Assembly: GCA_024680155.1 (NCBI GenBank)
Contig: JAILCM010000146.1
Coordinates: forward strand, 1-47,766
Origin: Treponema sp.
GTDB taxonomy: Bacteria; Spirochaetota; Spirochaetia; Treponematales; Treponemataceae
Direction of reading: 5' to 3'
Length of the DNA: 47,766 bases
Shown here: positions 34,993-44,134 of the stretch, in pieces
How the letters are laid out: every line of letters begins with the position of its first letter
Position numbering within the stretch: position 1 is the stretch's first letter
The notes under the pieces: model-generated
Databases searched by the model: none
Seen by the model: only the letters and a program-made list of their open reading frames with translations
Told to the model about the DNA's origin: nothing
Translations under genes and position numbers: made by a program

Positions 34993-35010
34993 ACTAAACT
35001 CCTGATGTAT

Positions 35011-35919
35011 TTATATTACTAATAAATTATATAATTGCTCTTTATCAAGTTTTATTCCAGAAATATAAAGTTCCGTTGCCGAAAGTGCCTGAACCTGCGA
35101 ATTTGTAAGTCCAAACGTCATTGCAAGAAGAACTTTTCCAGCCTTTAAGATTTTTTCATTTTTAAAATTAAAATCAAGATTTAAAACATATTGTTCCGGA
35201 AATTTTTCGTCGATAGAAAATGTACCTTGAACAGAAACAAGCTTTAAATCAAGATTTGCTCCAACAAGTGTATATAAAAAAGCCTGTGGTTTTCCTGTAA
35301 AAAATCTAATTTCATCAGATGCACCTTCAAGCCATTCATATAAGGAAGAATTTAACTCAGAATAATTGCCATCCAAATAGCCCTCATCTTCTGGAATAGA
35401 ATGAATTGCATCATATTTTGCAAGCATTTCTGTAACATCACGACCAATACAAGTTATTTCAGCTGACGGAAAAGTAAGATTAAGAGCCCCATTTGAATAA
35501 ACATTATATTGAGTTTGAGTTGCCTGAGCAGTATATTCCGAAACATTCCAGCCATTTTTTTTAGAAAGCAATTTTGGTACAAGTTTTACAGGAACCGAAG
35601 AATCAATTGAAGCAAATAAATCTAATGCTTTGTAATGACGATTAAGACCAAGGTAAACAGTATTAACACGGTCAGCAATCATTTGTGCGTCTTTTTGTGT
35701 AATATTGCTTACATTATTCTGAATAATACGATTTATAAGATTAGAGTCGCATTTTGATGGAACTGCCATATAAAAATCACAGTCTTTTTTTAGAAGATCC
35801 AGTGGCTTTACCTTGGTCCCGGAAGGAAGAGTCTTACAAGACCAAAATAAAGTACCAGCCATCAAAAATGCGAAAACTGAAAAAACAATAGATTTTTTGG
35901 AAAAATTATGCTTTTTCAA
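35011..35919 (-). CDS. treponemal lipoprotein of unknown function
   Basis: The product is not recognised. The TTG at 35919, with GGAG 8 nt upstream, is chosen over the track start at 35964, because the latter overlaps ileS by 59 bp. The 302-residue protein has a basic N-terminus, a hydrophobic core and a spirochaete-style lipobox (MAGTLFWSC). The mature part begins KTLPSGTKVKPLDLLKKDC and looks mixed alpha/beta with no known motif. The 14-bp overlap with the 3' end of ileS suggests coupling. It is likely membrane-anchored in the periplasm or at the outer membrane. Confidence 0.78.
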   Translation of the reverse strand: MKKHNFSKKSIVFSVFAFLMAGTLFWSCKTLPSGTKVKPLDLLKKDCDFYMAVPSKCDSNLINRIIQNNVSNITQKDAQMIADRVNTVYLGLNRHYKALDLFASIDSSVPVKLVPKLLSKKNGWNVSEYTAQATQTQYNVYSNGALNLTFPSAEITCIGRDVTEMLAKYDAIHSIPEDEGYLDGNYSELNSSLYEWLEGASDEIRFFTGKPQAFLYTLVGANLDLKLVSVQGTFSIDEKFPEQYVLNLDFNFKNEKILKAGKVLLAMTFGLTNSQVQALSATELYISGIKLDKEQLYNLLVI

Positions 35920-38900
35920 CAGTAAAACTCCATTTTTTATCGTCAGCTTCAACTGTAAATCCACCGCTTAAATCAGATTTCCAGCCAATTTGAACAGCAA
36001 GGGTTTCGCTAGAAATATAGTCACTGAACATTTTGTATGCAGCTTCCAGATCTGCGTCGCCACCAAGAACAAGATTAATTCTGTCTGTTACATTGTAGCC
36101 GTTTTCCTTACGCTGATTCTGAATTCCGCGGATAAGGTCACGAACATAACCTTCTTTTTTAAGTTCGTCAGTAATTTTTGAATCCAAACCAACAGTCAAA
36201 GTTCCGTCATTCAAAACTTTAAGGTCATCTTTTTCAAAACGTTCTACAATAACTTTTGTTTCATCAAGTTCTACGGTAGTTCCGTTTACGTCGATGCTAA
36301 GTTTTGTACCTTCAAGAATTGACTGAATCTGGTCGCTTGTAAGAGTTGCAATTATTCCGGCAGCCTGTTTCATAAGTCCGCCAAGCTCTTTTCCAAGAAC
36401 CTTAAAGTTTGCCTTTGCCTTATATTCAACAAGTTCGTCTTCACGGTCGTGGAATTCAACTTTTTTAACGTTCAATTCTTCGCGGATTGAATCTTCCATT
36501 TCGGCAAGAACGCGTTTTTCATCAGGATTGCGTGTAACAAGAGCTACACTTGCAAGTGGCTGACGGTTTTTAAGGTTGAACTGATTGCGGAGGCTGTGTC
36601 CCATAGAAACTGCCTTTTGAACAGTTGCCATCTTGAATTCAAGTTCTTCGTTAATCCATGCTTTGTTTGGAGTTGGATAATCGCAAAGGTGAACTGATTC
36701 TGCATCGCCTTCAACTTTAAGGTTCTGATACATTTCTTCTGTAATAAACGGAACAAATGGAGCAGCAACTTTTGCAAGAGTTTTAAGTGCAATATAAAGT
36801 GATTCGTATGCTTCTGCTTTATCGCTGTCATTTTCTGATTTCCAGAAACGGCGGCGGCTTCGGCGAATGTACCAGTTATTAAGTTCATCAATAAACTTAA
36901 CGATTGGGTCAATTGCTCCAGACAAATCATAAGAATCAAGTGCATTTGTTACTTCTGAAATAAGGTTCTGTGTAATAGACAAAAGCCATGCATCCAAAGG
37001 ATTTGAAGGAGTTTTGTTGTCAAAAAGGTGACCTGTAGGAGCTGCCTTATCGATATTTGCATATGTAACAAAGAATGAATATGAATTCCACCAAGGAATG
37101 ATGATTGATTTAAGAACATCACGTACACCATCATCTGAATAACGGATTTCGTCTGCCTTTACAACTGCTGAATGCATTAAGAAAAGACGGATTGCATCTG
37201 CACCATACTGATTGATTGCTTCAACAGGGTCAGTGTAATTGCGAAGAGATTTAGACATTTTTCGTCCATCGCTTGCAAGTACGATTCCGTTTACAATACA
37301 GTTTTCAAAAGCAGGCTTATCGAAGAGCTGAGCTGCAAGAACTGTAAGTGTATAGAACCATCCGCGAGTCTGGTCAAGACCTTCTGAGATGAAGTTTGCA
37401 GGGAAGTTCTTTTCAAACTTTTCTTTATTTTCAAAAGGATAATGAACCTGGGCATAAGGCATAGAACCTGATTCGAACCAGCAGTCAAATACTTCTGGGA
37501 TACGGCGCATTGTACCTTTTCCACATTTAGGACACTTGAAAGTGATTTTATCTACAAACTGTTTGTGTAAATCTTCTGGGTAAGTTCCGCTCAAATCTTT
37601 GAGTTCCTGGCGACTTCCTACACAAAGAGTGTGTTTACAATCAGGATCATCACAACGCCAGATAGGAATTGGGTTACCCCAGTAGCGGTTACGGCTAACA
37701 GCCCAGTCACGAGCACCAGCAAGCCATTTACCAAAGCGGCCTTCCTTAATATGAGCTGGCTGCCAGGTAATCTTTGAGTTTGCACGTAGAAGTACATCGT
37801 GGTAATCAGCTACTTTTACGAACCATGAACCAATTCCGCGGTAAATTAAAGGAGAACCACAACGCCAGCAGTGAGGATATGAGTGAACGATAGAATCACG
37901 TTTTACAAGCTTTCCTTCGTCTTTAAGGCGCTTCATGATATCTTTATCTGCATCTTTTACAAAAACGCCCTGATAGTCCGGAACTTCTTTTGTAAATTTA
38001 CATTCAGCATCGATTGGTTCAACATTTGGAACACCCGAACCGCGGAATACCTTGTTATCTTCTTCACCAAAGGCCGGAGCAATATGAACGATACCGGTAC
38101 CGTCTTCTGTAGAAACGTAGTCTGCGTTGAACATGCGGAAAGCACCTTTTTCGCACTTCTGACCGCTCATTTCTTCGCAGGCTTTTGGATCTTTGAGGCT
38201 TGCAAAATAAGGGAACAATGGTTCATATTCAGCGCCAATAAAGTCTTTACCCTTCTGGCGGTAAATGATTTCGTAGCCGGCAGCATCTTTGTAGTAAGCG
38301 CTCAATCTTGCTTCAGCAAAAATGTAGTAATCACCGCTTTCTTTATCTAAAATCTTTACATAGTCGATATTCGGACCCATACAAAGTCCAAGGTTTGAAG
38401 GCAAAGTCCATGGAGTTGTTGTCCATGCAAGGAAATATGTTTTTCCGTTTGCCATGTCAGTATCTTTTACACCATCAGGAGCCTTTGTAATCTTAAAACG
38501 AACAGTTACAGTCTGATCCTGAACGTCTTTATAGCCCTGTGCAAGTTCGTGTGTAGAAAGTACAGTAGAACAGCGTGGACAATATGGAAGAATGTATTTT
38601 CCTTCGTAGATAAGTCCCTTGTCCCAGAGAGATTTTGCAACCCACCAGATAGATTCCATGAATTCAGGATTCATAGTTTTGTAGTCGTTGTCAAAATCAA
38701 CCCAGCGGCCCATACGGGTAATTGTTTTGCGCCATTCTGATGTATATTTAAGAACCGATGCACGACAAGCTTCGTTAAACTTATCAATACCCAAAGCTTC
38801 AATTTCGTGCTTAGAGTTAAGTCCAAGGTCTTTTTCAATCAAATTTTCTACAGGAAGTCCGTGACAGTCCCAACCGAAGCGGCGTTCTACACGATTTCCT

Positions 38901-39127
38901 TTCATTGTCTGATAGCGTGGAATAATATCTTTAATGGTTGATGGAATAAAATGTCCGAAGTGTGGAAGTCCTGTAGCAAACGGAGGGCCATCATAAAATA
39001 CAAAGTCCTCTGCTCCTTCTCTCTGGCTAACTGATTTTTTGAAAATATCATTATCCTGCCAGAATTTTAATACGTCCTCTTCCTGTTTTGGAAAGTCAAC
39101 TTTTGGATCAACCGGTTTGAAACTCAT
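35906..39127 (-). CDS. ileS: isoleucyl-tRNA synthetase, type 2 (eukaryote-like)
   Basis: This enzyme charges tRNA-Ile with isoleucine and edits valine. The HIGH motif is GLPHFGHFIPS and the KMSKS motif is GRKMSKSLRNY. The CP1 editing domain (WTTTPWTLPSNLGLC) and the C-terminal anticodon-binding region (NWYIRRSRRRFWK) are intact. The 1073-residue length, the HFGH form and the lack of a C-terminal zinc-finger tail fit the type-2 class. That class is generally insensitive to mupirocin. AAGGA lies 7 nt before the ATG. No T-box was found in the AT-rich leader. Confidence 0.97.
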   Translation of the reverse strand: MSFKPVDPKVDFPKQEEDVLKFWQDNDIFKKSVSQREGAEDFVFYDGPPFATGLPHFGHFIPSTIKDIIPRYQTMKGNRVERRFGWDCHGLPVENLIEKDLGLNSKHEIEALGIDKFNEACRASVLKYTSEWRKTITRMGRWVDFDNDYKTMNPEFMESIWWVAKSLWDKGLIYEGKYILPYCPRCSTVLSTHELAQGYKDVQDQTVTVRFKITKAPDGVKDTDMANGKTYFLAWTTTPWTLPSNLGLCMGPNIDYVKILDKESGDYYIFAEARLSAYYKDAAGYEIIYRQKGKDFIGAEYEPLFPYFASLKDPKACEEMSGQKCEKGAFRMFNADYVSTEDGTGIVHIAPAFGEEDNKVFRGSGVPNVEPIDAECKFTKEVPDYQGVFVKDADKDIMKRLKDEGKLVKRDSIVHSYPHCWRCGSPLIYRGIGSWFVKVADYHDVLLRANSKITWQPAHIKEGRFGKWLAGARDWAVSRNRYWGNPIPIWRCDDPDCKHTLCVGSRQELKDLSGTYPEDLHKQFVDKITFKCPKCGKGTMRRIPEVFDCWFESGSMPYAQVHYPFENKEKFEKNFPANFISEGLDQTRGWFYTLTVLAAQLFDKPAFENCIVNGIVLASDGRKMSKSLRNYTDPVEAINQYGADAIRLFLMHSAVVKADEIRYSDDGVRDVLKSIIIPWWNSYSFFVTYANIDKAAPTGHLFDNKTPSNPLDAWLLSITQNLISEVTNALDSYDLSGAIDPIVKFIDELNNWYIRRSRRRFWKSENDSDKAEAYESLYIALKTLAKVAAPFVPFITEEMYQNLKVEGDAESVHLCDYPTPNKAWINEELEFKMATVQKAVSMGHSLRNQFNLKNRQPLASVALVTRNPDEKRVLAEMEDSIREELNVKKVEFHDREDELVEYKAKANFKVLGKELGGLMKQAAGIIATLTSDQIQSILEGTKLSIDVNGTTVELDETKVIVERFEKDDLKVLNDGTLTVGLDSKITDELKKEGYVRDLIRGIQNQRKENGYNVTDRINLVLGGDADLEAAYKMFSDYISSETLAVQIGWKSDLSGGFTVEADDKKWSFTVEKA

Positions 39128-39218
39128 GTTTATGTCCTTTATATATAATATATATGAAATTTTTTATAATCTTCTTATTATTACATAAAAACCGATTTTA
39201 TTCTATATCCTATAAAAA

Positions 39219-39247
39219 TTGACAAACAAAAAGTTATATTTTATTAT
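39219..39247 (+). promoter_or_regulatory. promoter of the GT8-PlsC-CrtO operon, leaderless geometry
   Basis: A perfect TTGACA (39219-39224), 17 bp, then TATTAT (39242-39247, 5 of 6) and only 6 nt (TATAGA) before the ATG. No Shine-Dalgarno precedes the start, so transcription probably begins at the start codon. Confidence 0.72.
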
Positions 39248-39253
39248 TATAGA

Positions 39254-40288
39254 ATGGTAAATTATATAAAGTACAAACAAATTATTCCTATTTGTTTTGC
39301 GACTGATGATAACTATATTCCCTTCTTGGCTGTTGCGATTGCATCTCTTCTTGAAAATGCTAATAAGAAAAATTTTTACAAAATTTACGTACTTACAACT
39401 CAACTTAAACAAGAAAATATAGAACGTATTTTAAAATTAAGAACGCCAAATTCTAAGATTGAATTTATTTCTCTTGCAAAAGAACTTGATAAAGTGCAAG
39501 GTTTATTCCATCTGCGCGATTATTATTCTAAAGAATCATACTATAGAATATTTATTCCAAACGTATTCCCGGAATATTCAAAAGTTCTTTATCTTGATTG
39601 CGACATTACAGTTACCGGCGACATTAGCAAACTTTATAACACAGAAATTCACGGCTATTATGTTGGAGCTGTAGTTGAAGAAGTTATGCTTTCTTATGAT
39701 AACTTTGGTAATTATGTAGAAAAAGTTTGCGGAATTAACAAAAACAATTATTTTAATTCCGGCGTTCTTTTAATAAACTGCCATCGCTGGCGTAAAAAGT
39801 CTATTGCAGAACGATTTGTAGCTCTTTTGAGTATTTACAAATTCCGACTTGTTCAGGATGAAGATTATCTTAATGTTTTGTGTAAAGATAATGTAAGAAT
39901 GCTTCCTCTTGGATGGAACAAAACTGCTTACAAAAATCCAGCTTTTAATGATTCAGATTTAAGCTTAATTCACTGGAAAATAAACTGGCGTCCTTGGAAA
40001 TATAAAGATGTTCTTTACGAGGAATATTTCTGGAAATATGCAAAAATGACAGATTTCTATGATGACCTTATAAAAATGCGCGATACCAGAACAGATGAAC
40101 AGAAACAGCAGGATTCAAAAATGTTCGACAATCTTCTGGTAATGGCACAGGAAGACATTGATAATCCAAATAATTACTTGAAGACTATTGGAAAACAGGC
40201 AATTCCTCAAAAATTACTGAATTCTCTTGTTACGTTTATTAAATTCAGAAGAATTATTAACCTTAAAATCTTCAGGCACAAATTATGA
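39254..40288 (+). CDS. family 8 glycosyltransferase (LgtC/GspA-like)
   Basis: This is a retaining GT8 enzyme, 344 residues, that would transfer a hexose from a nucleotide sugar. The N-terminus FATDDNYIPFLAVAIASLLE, the metal-binding DxD in VLYLDCDITVTGDISK, YFNSGVLLINCHRW, and the C-terminal LIHWKINWRPWKYK are all family landmarks. A basic C-terminus (FIKFRRIINLKIFRHKL) may contact membrane. The ATG overlaps no other gene and is the likely leaderless start. The next gene overlaps by 4 bp (ATGA). With an acyltransferase next to it, it may glycosylate a lipid; the acceptor is unknown. Confidence 0.93.
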   Translation: MVNYIKYKQIIPICFATDDNYIPFLAVAIASLLENANKKNFYKIYVLTTQLKQENIERILKLRTPNSKIEFISLAKELDKVQGLFHLRDYYSKESYYRIFIPNVFPEYSKVLYLDCDITVTGDISKLYNTEIHGYYVGAVVEEVMLSYDNFGNYVEKVCGINKNNYFNSGVLLINCHRWRKKSIAERFVALLSIYKFRLVQDEDYLNVLCKDNVRMLPLGWNKTAYKNPAFNDSDLSLIHWKINWRPWKYKDVLYEEYFWKYAKMTDFYDDLIKMRDTRTDEQKQQDSKMFDNLLVMAQEDIDNPNNYLKTIGKQAIPQKLLNSLVTFIKFRRIINLKIFRHKL

Positions 40289-41145
40289 TAGAAAAAGACA
40301 AAGGCAGACTTAAGGTTCTTGAACGAATTGAAGAAAACGAAAAAAACGGCTGGTTCTCTAAAACTGTAGAAGATGACCCGCCGACAATTCCGTTAACTCC
40401 AGACAAAGTAGATTATCTTAACAAAAAGCTTTTTAATAAAATTGCAACTTTTTTTGTAAATAAAACTGCAAAACGCTTTATAAACAATCTTGTCAAAACA
40501 GGAAAAATGCGCATTAAAGGAATTTACGGCCTTGAAAATTATGAAGCAATTCATAATTCAGGTGCGATTTTAACATGCAATCATTTTAATCCTTTTGATA
40601 ATTTTGCAATTCATTATGCTCTTTTTAAGTATATGTATAATCGCAGTGGAAAAGTTTTGTATAAAGTAATCCGCGAAGGTAATTTTACAAATTTTCCTGG
40701 CTTATATGGATTTTTCTTCCGTCACTGTAACACGCTTCCTTTAAGTTCCAATTTTTCTACAATGAAAAAATTTATGGATGCAGTAAAAACACTTCTTGCC
40801 CGTGGTGAAAAGATTTTAATTTATCCGGAACAGGAAATGTGGTGGAATTATAGAAAACCGCGTCCAACAGAAAAAGGTGCTTATAGATTTGCCGCTTCAA
40901 GTAATGTTCCTTTGCTTCCAATTTTAATTACAATGCAGGATACCGACGAAATTGGTGAAGATGGATTTGCAATTCAAGAATATTCAGTTCATTTTTTAAA
41001 ACCGATTATGCCAGATCCAAATAAAAACGCAAAACAAAACATGGATTATTTAAGGCTGAAAAATTATGAAGAATGGAAAGAAAAATACGAAGAAGTATAT
41101 GGAATTCCACTTACCTATTCTTGCGGGCCTGTAAGTTTTGATTAA
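40285..41145 (+). CDS. PlsC-type 1-acylglycerol-3-phosphate acyltransferase family protein
   Basis: This is an acyltransferase of 286 residues. The PlsC blocks are present: the catalytic NHFNPFD (N-H-x4-D), the FPGLYGFFFRHCNTLPL block, and ILIYPEQEMWWNYRKPRPTEKGAY (EGxR-like region shifted to PEQEMWW). No membrane helix is obvious. Its ATG overlaps the GT8 stop by 4 bp. The substrate could be a lysophospholipid or a glycolipid precursor; the neighbouring GT8 and the CrtO-like protein favour glycolipid. Confidence 0.9.
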   Translation: MIEKDKGRLKVLERIEENEKNGWFSKTVEDDPPTIPLTPDKVDYLNKKLFNKIATFFVNKTAKRFINNLVKTGKMRIKGIYGLENYEAIHNSGAILTCNHFNPFDNFAIHYALFKYMYNRSGKVLYKVIREGNFTNFPGLYGFFFRHCNTLPLSSNFSTMKKFMDAVKTLLARGEKILIYPEQEMWWNYRKPRPTEKGAYRFAASSNVPLLPILITMQDTDEIGEDGFAIQEYSVHFLKPIMPDPNKNAKQNMDYLRLKNYEEWKEKYEEVYGIPLTYSCGPVSFD

Positions 41146-41165
41146 TTTTTACTCAGGAGGAAAAA

Positions 41166-41798
41166 ATGGTTCTTTACATTCTTACTATTGTACTGGCAAT
41201 GGTCGGAATCTTTTTGTATAACTTTTTTGTAAATCCGGCTGATTACAGTCTTACCAAAAATATAATTTTTACAATTTTGCAGCCAATAATTATGATTGCG
41301 TGGGATGGACTTTGGGCTTTTATTGTTCATTGGATTTTGCCTGGAAAATGGTTTTCTGCTGATTCAAAATTTGTTGACGTTGGTAAAAAAGAATGCCGCT
41401 TTTATGAATTTTTAGGAATCAAGCATTGGAAGGACCACGTTCTTGAACTTGGATTTTTGGGCGGATTCAGTAAGAAAAAAGTTTCTAATCCAAATGACCC
41501 GGAATATATTAAGCTTTTTATTCAGGAATGTAACGTCGGCTCAACCGTTCATCTTGTAAATTTAATTTTTGCCTTCCCTATTCTTTTTTGTTTTCCGCAT
41601 AATTTTTCTATTTATTTTGTATTGCCGGCCGCTTGTGTAAATGCATTTTTGAGCCTTTTACCAATAATGGTTTTGCGTTATAACATTCCACGGTTAAGAA
41701 GACTTTATGCAGTTCTTATAAAAAAAGCTAACAGGCAGGCTAATCTTCAGAATCAGATAAATCCGACAAATCAGAAGACTTCCCAAACTGACTCTTAA
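41166..41798 (+). CDS. CrtO-like membrane protein (glycosyl-diaponeurosporenoate acyltransferase family)
   Basis: This 210-residue polytopic membrane protein has about four helices (ILTIVLAMVGIFLYNFFV, FTILQPIIMIAWDGLWAFIVHWIL, and two near 125-165). The segment ADSKFVDVGKKECRFYEFLGIKHWKDHV matches the conserved region of the CrtO acyltransferase family. CrtO in staphylococci acylates the sugar of staphyloxanthin; here the substrate is more likely a glycolipid. GGAGG lies 5-6 nt before the ATG. The 3' end overlaps the convergent regulator gene by 59 bp. The family assignment is moderate. Confidence 0.65.
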   Translation: MVLYILTIVLAMVGIFLYNFFVNPADYSLTKNIIFTILQPIIMIAWDGLWAFIVHWILPGKWFSADSKFVDVGKKECRFYEFLGIKHWKDHVLELGFLGGFSKKKVSNPNDPEYIKLFIQECNVGSTVHLVNLIFAFPILFCFPHNFSIYFVLPAACVNAFLSLLPIMVLRYNIPRLRRLYAVLIKKANRQANLQNQINPTNQKTSQTDS

Positions 41799-43320
41799 AT
41801 TCTTTTGGAGTAATTCCAGTGTGGCGTTTGAACTTCATAAAAAAGTAATCCGCATTGGAATAACCGACAAGTTTTGAAATTTGATAAATTTTTAAGTCAG
41901 TGTGAATAAGTTTATCTTTTGCATCTTCAATTCTAAGATTATCAAGAAAATTATTAAACTGAACGCCGGTATATCTTTTGAATTTTTTTCCAAGATACGC
42001 GCTGTTACAATTAAACAAATCACCAAGAACTTCGAGCTTTAAATCCTGTGTGTAATTATTTTTTATATAAGCAATAACTTTTACAATTACAGAATCTGCA
42101 GTATTAAAATTAAAACTTTCAACAGAATCAATTATAATTGAACGGAAATAAGAAAAACATGATTCAAAACTCTTTTTTTCAAGAATATTCGGAACTACAT
42201 CATCAATTTTGCCAGATTCAAATTCGCGTTCAGGATATTTTGAACAGAGAGTTCTGTGCAATTCCAGAATTGCGTTTATCATTATTTTTTTTGTATTATC
42301 AGCGTTATCAGAATAATAGAAGAAATATTCACGAAGTTCCAAAAGCAATTTATTCAGCTGCTCTTTGTCGTAAGTTTCTATGTAAAAAATGATTTTTTTA
42401 ATGCAATCTTCAAGATTAAATGAAATTTCGCGACATTTTAACGAAGAGATATGCTCCATTGTAATAAAAGGTTCGGAACTAAAATAAAAAAGATATTTTT
42501 TTAGACTTTCAGCCTGATTATAAGATTCCAAAAAACCTTGAATTCCTTTTTCCATACCACCGCAGCAAACAAAACTTTGACCTGGAATTTTTAAGAAAAC
42601 ACGGCGCAAACAATTGTAAACCGCTTCCTGATTTGAAGTTTTTACAATAATAATATAATCGTGGTCAACCTGCAAAATTATGTGATTAAAAAAATCAAAC
42701 GACGAACTAAGAATATTTTTTAAAGAATGAACAGCCTCTTTTCTTTCTATAAAATCCTGGCAGGCAATTATACAAACGTAAGAACTCGATTCATAATCAG
42801 AAAGAATGCGTAAATCTTTACATTCGGGAGGAACTTCTGAATTTTGAGTTCGGATTGCATCTATAAAAAATTCACGTTCTTTTAAGGTGTCGGCATTGCG
42901 TAATTGAACAAGCATATCACGGTGTTTTTTTGTATCTTCGTAAACACTAAGTACAATTTTCTGAAGTTCATCTTCGTCAACAGGTTTTAAAAGATACGCT
43001 TTTGCTCCAAGATTAACTGCTTCTTTTGCAAATTCAAATTCCGAAAATCCCGAAAGAATAATAAAAGCCGGTCGTTCAAGAGCTTTAGAATCGCAGAATT
43101 CGTTTATTTGTTTTATAACCTCAATTCCTGTCATCCCAGGCATTTTTATATCAAGAAGAACAATATCAGGACGCAAATCTATTATCTGACTTACAGTATC
43201 TTTTCCATTTGAAGCTTCGCCACAAATTTTATACCCACAACTTTCCCAATTTATAATTTGTTTTAAACCAGAGCGAATATTTTCTTCATCATCAGCAATC
43301 AAAAGTTTAAGATAATCCAT
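41740..43320 (-). CDS. YesN-like response regulator with AraC DNA-binding domain
   Basis: The 526-residue protein combines a receiver domain (LLIADDEENIRSGLKQII, phospho-Asp in DIVLLDIKMPG, Lys in KAYLLKPVDEDE), a long middle region (residues 140-400) with coiled parts, and a C-terminal AraC domain (LEVLGDLFNCNSAYLGKKFKR; SKLVGYSNADYFFMKFKRHTGITPKEF). Such regulators usually control nearby carbohydrate or surface genes. GGGAGG precedes the ATG. It is cotranscribed with a histidine kinase. The C-terminal LSDLSDSED tail is encoded in the 59-bp overlap with the convergent membrane protein gene. Confidence 0.95.
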   Translation of the reverse strand: MDYLKLLIADDEENIRSGLKQIINWESCGYKICGEASNGKDTVSQIIDLRPDIVLLDIKMPGMTGIEVIKQINEFCDSKALERPAFIILSGFSEFEFAKEAVNLGAKAYLLKPVDEDELQKIVLSVYEDTKKHRDMLVQLRNADTLKEREFFIDAIRTQNSEVPPECKDLRILSDYESSSYVCIIACQDFIERKEAVHSLKNILSSSFDFFNHIILQVDHDYIIIVKTSNQEAVYNCLRRVFLKIPGQSFVCCGGMEKGIQGFLESYNQAESLKKYLFYFSSEPFITMEHISSLKCREISFNLEDCIKKIIFYIETYDKEQLNKLLLELREYFFYYSDNADNTKKIMINAILELHRTLCSKYPEREFESGKIDDVVPNILEKKSFESCFSYFRSIIIDSVESFNFNTADSVIVKVIAYIKNNYTQDLKLEVLGDLFNCNSAYLGKKFKRYTGVQFNNFLDNLRIEDAKDKLIHTDLKIYQISKLVGYSNADYFFMKFKRHTGITPKEFKSQFGKSSDLSDLSDSED

Positions 43321-43332
43321 TTGCTGCCTCCC

Positions 43333-44034
43333 TTATTTAGTTTCCTCTATTTGGTTTTCGCGGAAATTGCGGATTCTTAAGGTTACGCTTGTGCCTTCTC
43401 CAGGTTCGCTTTGAATTGTAATTCCGTATTGTTCGCCGTAAAAAAGTTTGATTCGTGAATTAACGTTTGCCATGCCGATTGAGGTGGTTGTTATATTTGT
43501 GGCGTTCATCTTTTCTGTAAGCGCTTTGATTTGCTCTTCGTCCATTCCGCAGCCGTTATCTTTTACTGTAATAAGAATGTCGTCGCGATTTTTTGAATCC
43601 TGTGTAATCAAAATGTAAATAAATCCACCCGAAACCTTGTTTTCAAGTCCGTGCAAAAACGAATTTTCAACTATCGGCTGAATTAAAAGCGGCAAAATCA
43701 TGATATTTTGAATATCGCAGGTAGTGGCAATATCATAAGAAACCCGGTCACCAAAACGGAAATGCTGGATGTTAAGATAATTTTGAATTGCTTCAAGTTC
43801 TTTTATTAGCGGAACCGGCTTACCTTCCACCGAAAGATTGTACCGCAAAAGTGAAGCAAGAATACGCAGCATTGTAGCAACTTCTTTATCGCCCGAACCA
43901 AGTGCTTTCATACGGATAGTTTCCAGCGTATTAAAAAGAAAATGCGGATTAATCTGCGAAGAAAGCATTTTGTACCGCATCTCAAGCTGAATAGAGTCAA
44001 TTTGATGTTTTAAGTCTGATAACGATTCGGACAT
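43333..44034 (-). CDS. YesM-like histidine kinase without sensor domain
   Basis: This 233-residue protein has only the kinase core of the LytS/YesM class: the phospho-acceptor box SSQINPHFLFNTLETIR near residue 30, then the ATP-binding parts QPIVENSFLHGLENK, VKDNGCGMDEEQIK and EPGEGTSVTLRIRNF. No membrane helix or sensor is encoded. The track start at 44070 lies on the -35 of a promoter (ATGACA-17-TAAAAT), and an in-frame TAA directly precedes it, so the ATG at 44034, 7 nt after the -10, is chosen. The next gene is its likely partner regulator, 12 nt away. It may sense an intracellular signal or a partner protein. Confidence 0.88.
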   Translation of the reverse strand: MSESLSDLKHQIDSIQLEMRYKMLSSQINPHFLFNTLETIRMKALGSGDKEVATMLRILASLLRYNLSVEGKPVPLIKELEAIQNYLNIQHFRFGDRVSYDIATTCDIQNIMILPLLIQPIVENSFLHGLENKVSGGFIYILITQDSKNRDDILITVKDNGCGMDEEQIKALTEKMNATNITTTSIGMANVNSRIKLFYGEQYGITIQSEPGEGTSVTLRIRNFRENQIEETK

Positions 44035-44041
44035 AAAATTA

Positions 44042-44070
44042 ATTTTAGCACAGAAGCACGGATTTGTCAT
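44042..44070 (-). promoter_or_regulatory. promoter of the YesM-YesN pair, near-leaderless geometry
   Basis: On the minus strand ATGACA (44070-44065), a 17-bp spacer and TAAAAT (44047-44042) are followed by 7 nt (TAATTTT) and the ATG at 44034. Both boxes match consensus at 5 of 6. No Shine-Dalgarno is present. Confidence 0.6.
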
Positions 44071-44134
44071 TTAGAACTTACTTGAACATACCAGCATGCA
44101 TATTTACAAAGGTGTGGGCCTACCAGCGGATTTT

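Noticed and set aside
39128-39253. T-box or other riboswitch upstream of ileS
   Set aside because: The leader is AT-rich and short, with no T-box sequence or terminator/antiterminator pair.
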